Positions 11,400 to 23,742 of a stretch of DNA of 64,000 nucleotides are shown here, piece by piece. Position 1 is the first letter of the stretch. The number at the start of each line of letters is the position of its first letter. The notes under the pieces are model-generated. The model saw nothing but the letters and a program-made list of their open reading frames with translations, made no database searches and was not told the origin of the DNA. The translations under genes were made by a program, and so were the position numbers. Source of the stretch: Sodiomyces alkalinus F11. Its lineage: Eukaryota > Ascomycota > Sordariomycetes > Glomerellales > Plectosphaerellaceae. The stretch spans positions 2,489,451-2,553,450 of the forward strand of contig NW_021167083.1 in assembly GCF_003711515.1 (NCBI RefSeq), in the 5' to 3' direction.

Positions 11400-11735
11400 A
11401 ATATCCTTTTTATAACTCACGTGGGGGGACCTACGTTTTACGCGTAAACGCCCTAAACCACTCAAAACCTATATCAATCGATAGCTCTTTTTAAGCTCTA
11501 TACGCCTATCTATAGCCCTGTATCGCGCAGGCGCTAGTTTAGGCGTATTACAAGTCCGAAAATGCCTGGAAACGGGCCTGCTCCCCCGCGTGCGGGGGAA
11601 AAGTCTAACGTGGCCCGTGCGCCCACACTGACAAAGCAGTAGGCTTAGCCGCGCAGAGCCGCACCCCCGACCTCCACCTAACCACAACGCCATAAATAAT
11701 AACCCACTAGCTATAACGCTAGCTATAATAACGCC
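11400..11735 (+). other. LINE 5' UTR with un-RIPped island
   Basis: The stretch at about 11515-11695 keeps CpA and TpG (CACACTGACAAAGCAGTAGG region), unlike its surroundings, and holds a GC-rich inverted repeat CCCCCGC/GCGGGGG near 11583-11599. A 74-codon minus-strand open frame here exists only because RIP spared the segment; I do not call it a gene. Confidence 0.5.
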
Positions 11736-13250
11736 CCTAACGCCCCTAACGCCCCCCGTAAGGCCCTTATAACTATAGAGGGCCTAGGGGAGGGGGATAT
11801 AGGTAATACCTTTAATATAGAGGATTTAACCCTCGCTACGCCTCTAAATTCGAAAAGGCACCTTAGTCCTTCTACACCTATACCTAGACCATTTTCTAGG
11901 ACCCGAATCGAATCCCCCTCGGACTCGGAAGCCGAAGGCGCTTTCGAAACGCCCTTTAGGCCCCCCCCTGCTTCTAGGGCCCCCCCTGCTACAAAACCGA
12001 GCCTTTTAGGCTCTAAATAGGCTAAAAAGGCGCCCGGAATAGCTAAATCCCCTGGAGAAACCTCGGCTAAGCCCTAGAAGTCGACTAGTTCGGCTAGTAA
12101 GGCATAGGCTAAGGAACTACTCTAACAGGCTCTTTAGCTGCTTTAATAGTCCTATACCCTCGGCCCTGCCCCCTAGATTAAAGCCTTATCCGTAAGGCTT
12201 AAATCTGGTATCGACGGAGCTCTAGAAGCCCCCTAGCCTCCTATACTCGAATAGAAGGTCAACGAACTAGCCTAGGCAGTTCGTAAGCTTACAGAATAGC
12301 CTAAACCCCTTTATAGCGAGGCTATAAAGGGGAAAGAAGGCCCTATAGCACCCCAGGCCCCTATTCTAAAGGCCCTAGCACCTATAGCCTAGGCCTAGAC
12401 CCCCCTAGTACCCCTCCCTATAGACCCTAAAAAAGTCCCTAAGGTTATCCTTTAACCTATAGTAGGGGTAGCGATTCCTAGGGATAACTTCGACCCCCTC
12501 GCGCTTCGGAATAAGCTTAATAAGGCCCTAAAATTCCCTGTAGTTACGGCTATTAGCCGGTCGACTAAGGGGAACCTTATTTTAATCCCGGGGCCGAAAT
12601 ATGGCATTTAATAGCTTCTAGATTCGCAGAATTAGTGGTTTAAAGAGCTAAACCTCCCCCTTTAGCCCCCCTAGCCTATAGGCGACTAGTTTAAGCTTAT
12701 TATTAAATAGATGCCTTCTAAAGCCTTTATAGGTAGCGATACACCTCTACCCGACCCCTCCGAGCCGCCGTAAAAGGCCCTTAACCGAAGCCTATAACAG
12801 GGCCTAGGTCTATAGGACCTAGCCACTAAAATCGGCACCTTTAACCCTATTAGGATAGTAGGTAAGCCTTAGTGGCTAGGGGCTTTAAACGCGTTCTACG
12901 GCATAGTGGTTATTTCTATGCCCTCCACTAAAGAATAGAAGTACTGCCTACAATAGGGGCTCTATATAGCCGGCCAGCGGCTAAAGATCTATAAATATAG
13001 GCCTATAACCCCTAGAGCCTAGTGCTCTAACTACTGGAAATTCGGGTATACCCGAGGGACCTATAAAGGCCTAGTTTCCTGCCCTATCTATACCGTTAAA
13101 GGCTATAGGGAGGAATACCACTACTATAACGAGTGTAAAGAATACGGAGACTACGAGTATAAGACCTATAAATACTATAACTACGAGGGAGATCACCCCC
13201 CCTTTAGCAGGGACTACGAGGTCTTTCGAGCTATAAAACCCTAATTCTAT
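11736..13250 (+). pseudogene. LINE ORF1 (gag-like nucleic-acid binding protein)
   Basis: The plus-strand frame begins near the triple NAP repeat (11736-11760). It continues through a Pro/Ser/Ala-rich part (SESDSEAEGAFETPF region near 11905-11960). Near 13018-13200 is a region built like several CCHC knuckles, but with most Cys and His positions now Tyr (CSNYWKFGYT, HYYNECKEYGDYEYKTYKYY). That is what TGC/TGT to TAC/TAT and CAC to TAC changes give. Role by family: RNA-binding protein of the LINE particle. Stops are of the Gln type. Confidence 0.75.
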
Positions 13251-13269
13251 TTCTATAAATACAGGGCCT

Positions 13270-16200
13270 TATAATTCGAAAGATATCCGGTTTATTGAAT
13301 ATAATATCGATAAATAGGCCCCGGCGTAAGAGGCTATCCTAGAATAGGCTTTAGAGGCTTCGGCTGATATAATCCATATTCAGGAACCAGCCTACGTCTT
13401 AACGCTATAAGGTTGGTCTATTGGGAACTACCCTGCGTTCTATACCGTCACACCTATATCCTAAAACACCTAGTTTTTCCCTATTAAACTTAGATTCCTT
13501 ACTTATATCAGAAAGGGCGTTAATATCGATTTTTCACACCGCGACGACCTTTTAGACGATATAGACGCGCAGATTATAGAGGTTTATTATCCATAGACCT
13601 TTTATATTCTACACGTCTATAATTAGATAGAATAAGACCCCGAAATAATAGGCGAAGGGCAGCCCCCTAGCCCCGCCCCTTCTACCTCTTCCACCTTTTC
13701 TTCTTTCCCCTCCTTTTTAGGCCCTAGAAGCCGGCCCTAGACCGAGGATTGAGTACTATAGGGCCTACAGGTCCCTAAGCCTACTCATATTATAGGGGAC
13801 TTTAATAGAAACTACTAGTAGTAAAATAGAGCTATTACTAACCAGGCTTGTATTAAGGCCTAGGCCCTAATAGACTAGTTAGATAGCCTCGGAGCTACCT
13901 ATTTAGTGGATTCTAAAGAAGTTAACCTAAACGGGGGGACCTTTTTTAGGTCTAATCTTCGTTAAGAGTCGGTTATAGACCTAGTCTTATAAACGCCCGG
14001 CTTCGATTATCTCCGTTTCGATAAGTAGGAGTATATCGAGAATACTACCTCCTTACACCACGCTATCCTCCTTTCGGCTACTATTTTAGGCTCTAAAGGT
14101 CCAAAAAATAGGTCTCTCCCGCCAGCTTATAATTATAAGCTAGCGGATTAGGACCTATTTACTAGTACCCTAAAAAGCCTAGAACCAAGCCTTAACCGGG
14201 ACCTCTAATAGGCTATTAACGCCTCGGACTAGGACTTTTTAGGTCGCTGCCTCTCGGATACTATTACCCTAGCGCTTTAGGCTATAGTACCTAAGTTACG
14301 GGTAGTAGAGCGTTCGAAACCGTGGTGGACTAAAGAGCTAAAGGCCCTACGAAAATCAGCTAACAGGGCTTTTAGGGTACTTAGAAAGACGTCTAAAAAG
14401 GGGGCCTTAGTTTCCTAGCTAGCGTTTTTAGAAACCTCCTAGAAAGAAGCTCGGAACGCCTACTATAGGGTAGTAAAAATAGCAAAAAACGACTACTAGG
14501 AGGCCTGCCTAGCCCACGCCGAAGGCCCCGAAATTTCTAAGGCCTATAACTATATAAAGAGCGGCCTTAACGCGAAAATCGCACCGATTTAAACGCCTAC
14601 GAAATAGAAAGCCTATACCTTCGCAGATAAGTATAACGCCGTATTTTAGACCCTTTTCCCTATACCCTCCGCCATCGACGCCCCCGAAGCCCCTATATTT
14701 ACAGGCCCTTCGGGGGACCTAGGCACCTCTTACCCGGCTAACGGTCCCTAGAGCCTGACTAGACCACGCAGTAAGGGCCTTAGAAGACTATAGAAGTAGC
14801 CTAGCCTTTAGGCTGCCGAACTATAATGCGCTATCTTCGGTGCTACTAAGGGGAAAGCCCCAGGGCCTAATATGATTAGTCTAACGCCGATCTAATAGGC
14901 CTATAAGGTTATCCCCGGGTCCTTTTTATAAGCCTATACAGCACTATTTATAGTAGGCCACTATTCTACCTACTAGAAAGAAATCCTAGGGGTCGTTTTA
15001 CTAAAGCCGGGAAAGAAGGACTATTTAAATCCTCAGTCGTATAGGATTATAGCCCTTCTAAACTGCCTAGGTAAAGTCCTCGAAAGGGTTATAGCTACTA
15101 GGCTTAGCTTTATAGCCAATACCCGCGACGACCTTCTACACCCTAGTTATATAGGGGGTAGAAAATAACGCTCTGCTATCGATATAGCCCTTCTCCTCCT
15201 CCACTATATCGAAACACAGCGTAAATCACGCTAAAATCCTATAATTTCCACGCTATTTTTAAATATTAAAGGAGCCTTCGATCACATCGCCCGTCCCCAG
15301 CTACTAAGGACCCTTCAGGAACTCTAACTACCCTCAAACCTAATTAAATAGGTAGCCTCTTTTACAGAAAACAGGCGAATCTAACTAGCCTTCGAGGGGC
15401 AGGTCCAGCAGCCTAGCCCCTTAAATATAGGGGTTCTATAAGGCTCCCCGGTTTCCCCTATCCTTTTCGTAATTTATATTAAAAAGGTTATAACAGGACC
15501 GCATTTTTAGGGTCTTTAGTTATCCTATATCGACGATTTTCAGCTATCTATAGCGTCTACATCGACTAGGAAAAACTATAAAACCCTAGAAAACGCCCTA
15601 GCCTCCCTTTTCGACGTAGTAAATACTAACTAAGTCCTCTTCGACCTTTAAAAAACAGAGCTTATTCACTTCTATCGAAGACGCTCTAAAGAAGATACTC
15701 CGGTCACTATAGGGGGGCACCTAGTTAAACCCGCGCTAGGTGCTATTAGGTGGCTAGGGGTCTAGTTAGATCCTAAGCTATCCTTTAAACCCTATATCGA
15801 AAAACGACTAAATTCGGCTTTAGGGGCCCTAAACAGGCTACACAGGCTAGCTAGCTTATAGAATAGTCTTTCTTTTAAGGCTTTACGGCAGTTATATATA
15901 GCCTATATAGCCTGTCTAGCCGATTTTAGCTCGTAGCTCTAGTAGGACCCTAAATCACCGAAACAACACCTCGTGGATTATCTAGAACGACTATAGTACG
16001 GGGACCTAGTCAGGGCCTTAGGTGCTTTTAGGGGGGCCCCCCTACGGCCTCTAGAACTCGAAGCAGTAGTTTCCCTAGCGGCGGTTCGGTTAACTAGGTC
16101 TAATAGGCTTTATGCCTTTAGAATCTTAAAATTCCTGCCGAACCACCCTATTAGACGCTAGCTCCTACTAAGCGAAAACCACGAAGGCCTTAACCAGCTA

Positions 16201-17480
16201 TAGAACCTTCTGTCTAGTATATAGCTATTTAGGCTAGGCCTAGAAATAGCGGCTTTAATAGGTTAGTCTTAGCATATCGAGGGCCCTTCGGCTAGGTAGG
16301 AGGCCGTCTAGGCTTCGGAACCCTTAGCGGATCTAAGGCCCTTTTTCTCTAAAGACCGGCCTGTTATAGCCACTAACCCTAGCCCTGGCCCTGGCCCCGA
16401 TACCCTTAATCAGAAAATAGCCTACCTCGAAGCCCTCGCTGAAATATAATAAGGCCTAGGGGAATAGACTGCTATTTTCTATACCGACAACTCCCTAGGC
16501 CACCCTACTGGGCCCCCTAGAGGACCCTTATAGGTTATAGCCGCTATGATATAGTGGACTAATACCGGAAGGCCCTGTAAAGCTATAGGCTTTAACTTAG
16601 GGGCCGCTACCGAAGTCGCGGACGCTGAATTATACGCTATTCTTTAGGCCCTTCACGCTACCCTAGAATAGTCGCCGAGGCCCCTAGAGTGCTATATTTT
16701 TAGTGACTCCTAGGCACCTATTCAGAAGCTTCAGCGCACCTTATAGTAGGCTATAGAAGCTAAAGACCTTATCTCACGCCTTAAATAACTAGGCACGTTA
16801 GTTTCTGTATAGTGGTGCCCCTCGCACATAGGGATACAAGGGAACGAACTAGCGGATAAGGTAGCTAAAGGGGCGTTAAACCCCGCAAAAGCTACTAAAT
16901 CCGTTAGCTTAGTTACCCTTAGCCACCTAAAACGCCGGGTAAGTAAAGCCCTTATTTAAGACTGGAAAACCCTATAGAATCACAAAGAAGAGGAGGAGAA
17001 AAGACGTAAATCGGTTCGATTAGGCCGCCTATATAGGCGCCTAGTCCGCGATAACCTCCATTTCTCCCGAAAACCACTACTAATATAAGGCCCTAGGTGG
17101 GTAAAATCGGCTTTTACTTAGTTGAAAACCGGCTTCGGATACCTGAAAACCTATTAAAAAGGGCCTAAAACTGTGCTAACGACCGCTGTTTCTGTCCCGG
17201 CTCCCCTATACAGGATACAGAACACCTTATTCTTTCTTACCCTTTTTATAAAAACGAACGAAGAGCCCTGCGGGAAGCCCTAGCAGGCCTACCGCTATCT
17301 CTACAGCTATTATTCGGTACTAAAAGAGGAATACAGGCCTTATAAGCCTATAGTTTAGCTATTAAAATAGCTTTGGCAGAGTGGTATAGGGCGTAAACCT
17401 CGGATTCTGCGGTCTAGTTATTTTACTTTAGTTTATTACCTATTAGGTCTATTAGGCAGATTGTCACAGAGGATTTCCTT
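13270..17480 (+). pseudogene. LINE ORF2: endonuclease, reverse transcriptase, RNase H
   Basis: The APE-type endonuclease starts near 13330 (EASADIIHIQEPAY; later IIGDFNRN near 13795). The reverse transcriptase shows the conserved order: KGKAPGPNMI (about 14850), YRIIALLNCLGKVLERVIA (about 15042), LNIKGAFDHI (about 15260), GSPVSPILF (about 15442) and an intact YIDD box at 15526-15537. RNase H follows with FYTDNSLG (about 16480), an AELYAIL segment (about 16627) and WCPSHIGIQGNELADKVAKG (about 16812-16872). A C-terminal Cys/His segment lies near 17190. The enzyme would nick target DNA and copy its RNA by target-primed reverse transcription. Gln-type stops and a few frameshifts disable it. Confidence 0.9.
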
Positions 17481-17610
17481 TGTTTATAACTACTACTACA
17501 CTATTTTACTATACCGAGCTTCTGATAGCCTTTAGCCCTTAGGGCAAAAGGCGCCGCGCCATAGCTTTAGGGCTATATGCGCGTAATGAATAAAACAAAA
17601 AGACAACAAA

Positions 17611-20200
17611 TAGCTACTATACCTAACGGATATTATGACTATAAAAGATATAATCTTTAACGAAGATAAGACTCTTAACGGTAAGATTAAAACGCTATAA
17701 ACTATAGCTTCCGCCGAGGAAATTAGAGAAGGCTTATAATCGATCTGTATTACTTAATGTAATAATATAACGAATACGAGTAAGCTACTATTAAGGGGTA
17801 TAGCAGTAAACGTATTAGATCTTAAGTCGCAAGGCTCTAACGCTTCTACTATTACCACGGATAAAGGCGAGGCCGTCGCTATTACTACGAGAGAGGCTAC
17901 TACTATTATTATAGACACCTCTATGACTACGGATAATCTACGGTATATTACTACGAGATTTAAACCGTTTCCTACCCCTCTAGTATCCCCGGAAGATCCT
18001 ACGCGGGCGTTCCTTATAACGCTAGCGGTGGTTCGGGGCGTAAAGGTACAAGAAGACGATAATTACTCACAGGTAGCCGTGGAGGCTCTTAGGGGGTCGT
18101 TATAGGTTATACGCCTATTAGCCGCGCGCCTATTACCCGCGCGTCTATCTATCGCGAGAACTATGAAAAGCCTTTATATAACCGAGAAGGTATAGAACGG
18201 TAATAGCTAGAAAGCGTTCTTTAACGCTAGAAGGACTTATAACCCTACATGTGTAAGGACGTAAGCTATTAACGATAGTAACGTTAGTGCTATGAATCTC
18301 TTTCCCTTTAATACCTCCTAGCCGTTATCGCGCTTAGCCCGCGAGGATCTCCCGTCTCTACTAAACTACTACCGCGATATACGCCTTTACCTATTAAGGA
18401 AGCGGTGGTTATAGACTAAGGGAGAAGATCTTAAAGGCTACCGATAAATAGGCTACTAGTAGGAGGTAGGTAATCATTAGGCTAATACGTAATAAGTCCT
18501 CGTCTATAGATAGATATATAGCTATAATTGTAATAAGGAGGGTATCTTCCTTAAATCATAAAGCACGCCTTATAGTATAAAGGGATTAATAAAAATAGTT
18601 AAAAACTAAAAATAACTATACCACTATATTAGCGTCGCGGTCCTTCCGTGTAGTAATAGCTATCGCCGCCCGATTTAACCTAGAGACAAGTTGTTCGATG
18701 CTATTAACGCGTTTGTTAATACTAGCCTTAAAGAGAAAATATTTATAAAGATACCGTAAGGGTAGAAGTGCTAGATAAGGTTCTACTACTACGGAAAGCC
18801 CGTTTCGGTTTAAAGGTATCGCTACTATTGTAGTAAGAGGAATTTAGCGGCAGGCTATAGAAGATAGGATTCACGGCTATGACTAATAACCCCTATATTA
18901 TAATCCGCGATAGTTTAATCCTATTTTTCTACGTTAACGATATCGGACCTATCTACTATAAAGATTATAAGACTAACGCCGACGACCTTAAGGCTGCCCT
19001 TAAGCAAAGCTATAGGTTATTTAGAGGCGACGAAATCCGTTAATTCCTAGGAATTACGGTCCTAAGGGACAGAGCTATACGCAGGTTATAGCTATTATAA
19101 TCCTTTTACGTGGAGAAGATCGCGGTTAAATACTACGTAGATATTCTTTACTAAAAACCACTTAAGTCCTTATTATTAACTATAAAGCCGTTAATACTAC
19201 GCGACAGTATATACGTATTGATTCCCTAGGTCCGCTACTATTAGGGTATAATAGATTTAATTCTATATATCTCTATCGTAATAAGACCCGATATCACGTT
19301 CGTCTATTTAAAGCTTTCCTAATATAACGTTAACCCTTCCTCTAACCACCTTAAGAGGGCTTAATAAGTACTGCTATTCTTATATTATATAAGGCACCAC
19401 TACCTAGAATTCGGTAGGAATAGACTCTTCCTAATAGTAAGCGACGCGTCTTTTAGGGATAATCCAGACTATAAGAGTTTATAACAATATACGCTAAAGC
19501 TCTTCCGCGGCATTATTAACTAGATGGCGGGTAAGTAACAAACGATTACGATATTGTTAATAGAGTCGGAACTACTCGCTCTTATACAGGCGGCTAAGGA
19601 GATATTATTCGTTAGTCGGATGTTAAGGGATTTAGAGCTTCGGTTAGATTAATAAAAATTATAGCTATATTACGATAATTAGCAGACTATTAACCTTATT
19701 AATAAGAAGGCATAACGCCTACGAATAATGGCTACGGCGGGTTATTATTTATAACTAGTAAGCGCGCTAGTTAGTATAATAAGGCCTTTTTAAGCTTATA
19801 TATGTTAATATAAAGGATATGATCGCGGACGGTTTAATAAAGATATTACCGGAGGCAGGGATTAAAAGACTATAATAATAACTTCATTCAATAGATTAAA
19901 AGGATCGTATCAAGTAGTTAAAGTAACTATATAAAGAGATCGAACGCGCTAAAGCCGCGGCCGTAACGATACTAAAGGCCCTCGAGGGCGTAGTAGATCC
20001 GATGGATATAGATCCGATTAAGGAGATCCGGCTAATCAGGATTAAGAAACTAATTAAGATAGAACTAAACTAACCGGTTAAATAGGACGGATTTAGATCC
20101 CTTTTATAAGGGCGTTTTCCCTTAACTATTAATTTTATAATACAAAAGTTAAGAGTATTTAGTTTAAACCGAAGCCTCTAATTTCTTAGTTAACCTATAA
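17611..20200 (+). pseudogene. Copia A reverse transcriptase and RNase H, 3' part of pol
   Basis: Resumes the frame interrupted at 11399. An open remnant lies at 17923-18105 (MTTDNLRYITTRFKPFPT). Reverse transcriptase motifs include DAINAFVNTSLKEKIFIKIP near 18700 and the catalytic box read as YVND at 18930-18941, with the first Asp changed to Asn. RNase H lies near 19430-19800 and ends ADGLIKILPEAGIKRL near 19830-19870, matching the usual Copia ADxLTKxL end. There are several frameshifts as well as Gln-type stops. Confidence 0.75.
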
Positions 20201-20224
20201 AGACCCGCCTTAGCTAAGGGGGTG

Positions 20225-20499
20225 TGTTGTATAGGCACACGGACCACGATATAGTCCCTAAGGGATCTATGCCTAACTAAGGGCTTTAGATCCCGGGGAC
20301 ATCGGGTATTAGGATATAATAAGGGCGGATACCGGGAACGACCGGATAGGATCTAAATACTATAGTACCTATAATAGAGTCTTCACCACCTAAATTAAGG
20401 GCATAAGAGACTCACACAGATATAACTTAATATAATACATATATGCGAGATTTCTGCTCTATTCAGTTGATTATATAAGTGCTATTTTGACGTGTAATA
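20225..20499 (+). repeat. 3' LTR of Copia A
   Basis: Starts TGTTGTATAGGCACACGG after the purine tract CTAAGGGGG and ends GACGTGTAATA. The differences from the 5' LTR are largely of C-to-T and G-to-A type. Confidence 0.85.
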
Positions 20500-20519
20500 T
20501 AAAAAAGTCGTTGAACGTA

Positions 20520-21100
20520 GTAAGCTAGTATAAAGTTTCTTAAGGGACTAGTAGTAGGCCCCGGTCGCGACGAGTATTAACTCGTGAATACCCTATTAGT
20601 GGCCGATTTCCTCGGATAAGTGCGTAAGGGTAGTACGCTAAATATTATTACGTCTATTAAGGCGACTAAGCGCCCCGCTATAAGCGCTACCTAGAACGCC
20701 GCTAACCTAGCGATAATAGTCCGGTATTTTTACCTAGGTAAACTAGTATATATAGGTTCCCTAGGTGATAATAGCAAACTATCTCCCGATTATAGGGATC
20801 TACCAGCGAAACGCGTTATATCTAACTATCTATTAGCACTTTATATTATTCTAGTATATGCCGTGCTTAAACGGTAATATACCGGCCGCGCTTACGCCGG
20901 CCCGTTAGCGTTTAGCAATATCGATCTTAACCGGTTACTAGAGCTCGCTAATAAGGTTATAACTAATAAGGCGTTTACTATCCTAGGAACTAATATTAAG
21001 TACTAGGGGTTCTTAGATAAGGCGTTACCAGTTAGCAACATAGAGGAGTGTTAGATAAAGGATCTAGGATATTAGGGCGTGACTTCGGGACCTCTTCGGG
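20520..21100 (+). pseudogene. C-terminal part of the E-type third ORF (element G)
   Basis: The plus-strand frame reads through NYLLALYIILVYAVLKR near 20825 and ELANKVITNKAFTILGTNIKY, stop, GFLDKALP near 20940-21030. The last part lines up with ETILGYDKEN, stop, GFLDDDKELP at 37248-37310 of element E. Function unknown; see E ORF3. Gln-type stops. Confidence 0.45.
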
Positions 21101-21571
21101 TATAGTTCGGGTTCAGTCTTAGCAAGTACTAACGACTCTAAATAGCCCTAACTCGGCTATACAAATAGTCATAGATACTTCCTATAAGGGAATCTTTTCC
21201 TTCTATAGAAGAATATAACCACGATTCCGGTACCGATATTCGTGCTCTGATAGAGGATAACAGAGTAACGATTTTAGCATGATTACGTAATTAGACACGG
21301 GGAACCTAGGATTTTACTAGGGTATAAGGTAATAGAGGCCGCTATAGCGGTATATTTTCTTTTTTTCGCCTTTTTTCTTCTTTTACTTAGCTAGGTAGTA
21401 AATAGTAACGGTAGCGGTTACTATTCGGGCACCGGCGCGTAAAAATATTTTCTCTTTATTATCTTTAATTACACCGCGGTTTACTAGTATAACCGTAACG
21501 CGCCTTAAGTAAGACTATCGTAGTTACCGGGGAAAGCCCGCGGGACGTAAGGCTCTATCACCCAGGGTATT
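21101..21571 (+). other. 3' untranslated region of element G
   Basis: No convincing coding frame. Contains a pyrimidine-rich block (TTTTCTTTTTTTCGCC near 21356) and purine/GC-rich sequence just before the LTR that could include the polypurine tract. Confidence 0.35.
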
Positions 21572-21986
21572 TGATACGCCCTAGATTCTACCGGGAATAC
21601 TAGGGCGTATTATAGGGTACTCTAGCGGTCCTATAGTATAAGCTATAATACCCACGGGATAGATACCTTTAGGATACGCTATAGCTTCCTTAGGGTATAA
21701 TTAGTGAATACCGGAAACTCCCCCGGGTTCCTATATGTAGGAGCCGAGGATTCTACGGGGTTTACCCGTGGAATACTTAAGTCCCGGGGGCGCGCCCCCT
21801 TAGTTAGATAAAGATATCTTTATTATACCTAGTTTACTATAGTAAAGGTCACTCTTTAAATCCTGGGTTCCTTAGGTCCGATAGTGCTGGCTGGCTAGTC
21901 GTGCCCGGCTAGGGTATATTAAATCATAGATCCTCTAAGTTTTATAGTACTGCCTGGCTAGGGATTTGCCTGGACAGGGCATATCA
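21572..21986 (+). repeat. 3' LTR of element G
   Basis: 415 bp, starting TGATACGCC and ending GGGCATATCA. It shares termini and the block GGTCCGATAGTGCTGGCTGG with the E LTRs (349 bp) and with the solo LTR at 61639-61945 (307 bp, opposite strand). Length differences are internal. Confidence 0.75.
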
Positions 21987-22760
21987 CGGAGTCCCGACTT
22001 ATATCCTTCTTTTATCTTCTTTACGGCGCGAAGCTCTTCCACTTCCGTATATATCACGGGGTCGTATTTAAGGATCCGTTAGACTATTATTTTAGTGCTC
22101 TTGAAAGGGCTCCATCCGTTGGACGCTATTTCCGGGAATATATAGAAGTAGGCGTTAATATTATAACTAGGTATAGCGTATATACAGTATAGCTGTCCTC
22201 GCTATATAGTCGACTAACCGCGTTTAGAAGAGGAACGGTTAGCTACAGTATTAACAGAAGAGGTAGCGGTAGCGAGTGTCTTAGCTTTATTCTTTCTATA
22301 ACTGCTCTTCCTACTAGGCTTAGCTATAGTCTCTAAGGTATTATCACCCTTATAGCTTCTAGTCTATAGTATAAGGAATACTAGAGCGTGGTATCTACCG
22401 CGTTTGCCTTAGTCTTTAAGTCTAGTCTTAATATATTATTAACTAAGAGTATAAAAGTCCTCGGAGAGAACTACTCTCTTATCTAAAAGGCGTCCTCGGC
22501 TTCGGTCTAATTATGCCCAGTCATTATACGTATCCCTCTAAAGAAGTCTACCACCTAGATATACGTTATAAAGTTGTATTTAACCTCTTTAAGGCGTTAT
22601 AATAGCTCCTACTATCTTACTAACTACTCCTATAACTTCTTAAGGGTTATTAGCGCGGTGCCGATATATCCGTTATAGTCTTTATAGGTATTAACACGGC
22701 GGGTAGCTATATAATAAGCAGTATCGCGGCGGACGGCTTTAAATAACTCTTTACACGTGG
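21987..22760 (-). pseudogene. Copia H gag/protease piece 1
   Basis: Minus-strand sequence matching K 3960-4735 and D 61320-61640 plus 61951-62400, with the same order of basic tract and conserved gag blocks. RIP stops throughout. Interrupted at 22760 by element I. Confidence 0.65.
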
Positions 22761-22954
22761 TGTTAGAGGAAGTAGGCGGGGTACCGGGGTATAAGAGAAT
22801 AGGCACGGGTAAGGTTTTTAGAGTATATATTACGTGTGTTTTACAGCCCCTTTTATAGTACTATTTAAGGTAGATAGATATTTCCTCGGAGTACTTCTAG
22901 AACTCTTTAAGAAATAAGAATACTAAAGTTTATACCGATATTCTTATTCTAACA
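22761..22954 (+). repeat. 5' LTR of element I
   Basis: Starts TGTTAGAGGAAGTAGG and ends TTATTCTAACA. Near-identical to 23743-23935 with small changes. Confidence 0.9.
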
Positions 22955-22972
22955 GTTATAAGCCCGGCGCTC
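22955..22972 (+). other. Primer-binding site of element I (iMet tRNA half type)
   Basis: GTTATAAGCCCGGCGCTC begins at the base after the LTR. It resembles the complement of initiator tRNA-Met up to nucleotide 39 (GTTATGAGCCC). The same start occurs in Copia B and M, suggesting which polymerase may mobilise it. Confidence 0.65.
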
Positions 22973-23125
22973 TAGAAAACGGCTGTATTCCGATAGATCT
23001 AATAGCTCCTAGGCACTTAATTAATTATATCCTTTTAATGTTACCCTCTTTTTCAATAGATTTTTAAGCCTTGAGTCTGTTTCGGTTAGCAGTTGTTTTA
23101 CTGGCTATGTCCGCCTGCCCTACCT

Positions 23126-23508
23126 AAGGCCTCCGAACTATTTACTTGAAGATAGAGGCTAGACTAGCAGTTGATGCAACTGACGAAAACCATCGCGATA
23201 AATCACAAGGCCTCCGAACCATTGAGCTATCATGATAGAGGTCACCCTAGCAGTTGATGGACCTGACGAAAACCATCACGATTAAGAATACAGTTAATAG
23301 ACCTGCCGAAAACCATCATCGATTAAGGTCACCCTCACCCTGGTAGTTGATAGACCTGGTAAAAACCATCACGACCAAGAACACAGCTTATAAACCTAAC
23401 GAATACCATCGATTAAGGTCACTCCTACCCTGGCAGTGAATAGACCTGGCAAAAACTATCACAAACAAGATTATAGTTAATTGACCTAACGAAAACTATT
23501 ATTAATTA
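23126..23508 (+). repeat. Minisatellite of short hairpin units in element I
   Basis: Seven diverged copies of a unit like CAGTTGATGGACCTGACGAA plus AACCATCACGA, many with TGATGG and CCATCA able to pair around an A-rich loop. Two larger 82-bp units share AAGGCCTCCGAAC (23126 and 23207). Later units alternate with spacers AAGAA and AAGGTCACYC, giving a period near 100 bp. No protein frame is conserved across units. Confidence 0.8.
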
Positions 23509-23742
23509 AGAGCTCGAATAACTATCCCTCTATTTACGAGTCTACAATGGTAACCAGTCTACACTACCCCCTATATATACCGATCACCCGTGTAAAACTC
23601 CTATATAGGTCTATATATAACCTCTCTGCTAGTAACGCTACTATTATTAAAATAATAGAGCTAGGAGAGGATATAGAGACTAGAGTGGTTTTTTGGTTTA
23701 GATTAGAATAGCGAAAGCAATCCTATAGTTCTAGGAGGGTGA

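Larger units (their letters stand above)
11400..17610 (+). mobile_element. Tad-like LINE inserted in Copia A
   Basis: A 6.2-kb non-LTR retrotransposon with a GC-rich 5' UTR, an ORF1 with a Cys/His-rich region, and an ORF2 with endonuclease, reverse transcriptase, RNase H and a C-terminal Cys/His segment. The order and the RNase H point to the fungal Tad1 clade. It ends with an A-rich tail (ATAAAACAAAAAGACAACAAA at 17590-17610) and a 9-bp TSD. Apparently full length, but all frames carry RIP stops. Confidence 0.9.
8084..20499 (+). mobile_element. Copia A, complete but split by a LINE
   Basis: Flanked by direct 273/275-bp LTRs. It has an iMet-half primer site after the 5' LTR, a gag-pol frame, and a polypurine tract (CTAAGGGGG) just before the 3' LTR. 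Removing the LINE leaves about 6.2 kb, the same size and order as Copia B (51188-57468), which is its close relative. The flanks ATAAG (8079-8083) and TAAAA (20500-20504) do not match as a TSD, and the two sides belong to different elements. Confidence 0.85.
20500..21986 (+). mobile_element. Element G: 3' end of an E-like Gypsy
   Basis: Contains the end of an E-type third ORF, a 3' leader and a 3' LTR (21572-21986). The sequence before the LTR (CCCGCGGGACGTAAGGCTC) parallels that before the E 3' LTR (CCCGCGGGATGTAGGGCTT). The left part is missing: it abuts the 3' LTR of Copia A. On the right it abuts Copia H, into which it probably inserted. Confidence 0.65.

Noticed and set aside
11469..11693. 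74-codon Arg/Gly/Cys-rich minus-strand open frame
   Set aside because: Antisense to the LINE 5' UTR island; open only because RIP stops are absent there.
23126..23508. Hammerhead ribozyme or retrozyme in element I (CTGACGAAAAC resembles part of the core)
   Set aside because: The CUGANGA and GAAA boxes are not separated by a helix II and no cleavage triplet is placed correctly; resemblance only.
23126..23508. CRISPR array
   Set aside because: Units are diverged, spacers are themselves repeated, and it sits between LTRs in a eukaryotic repeat block.
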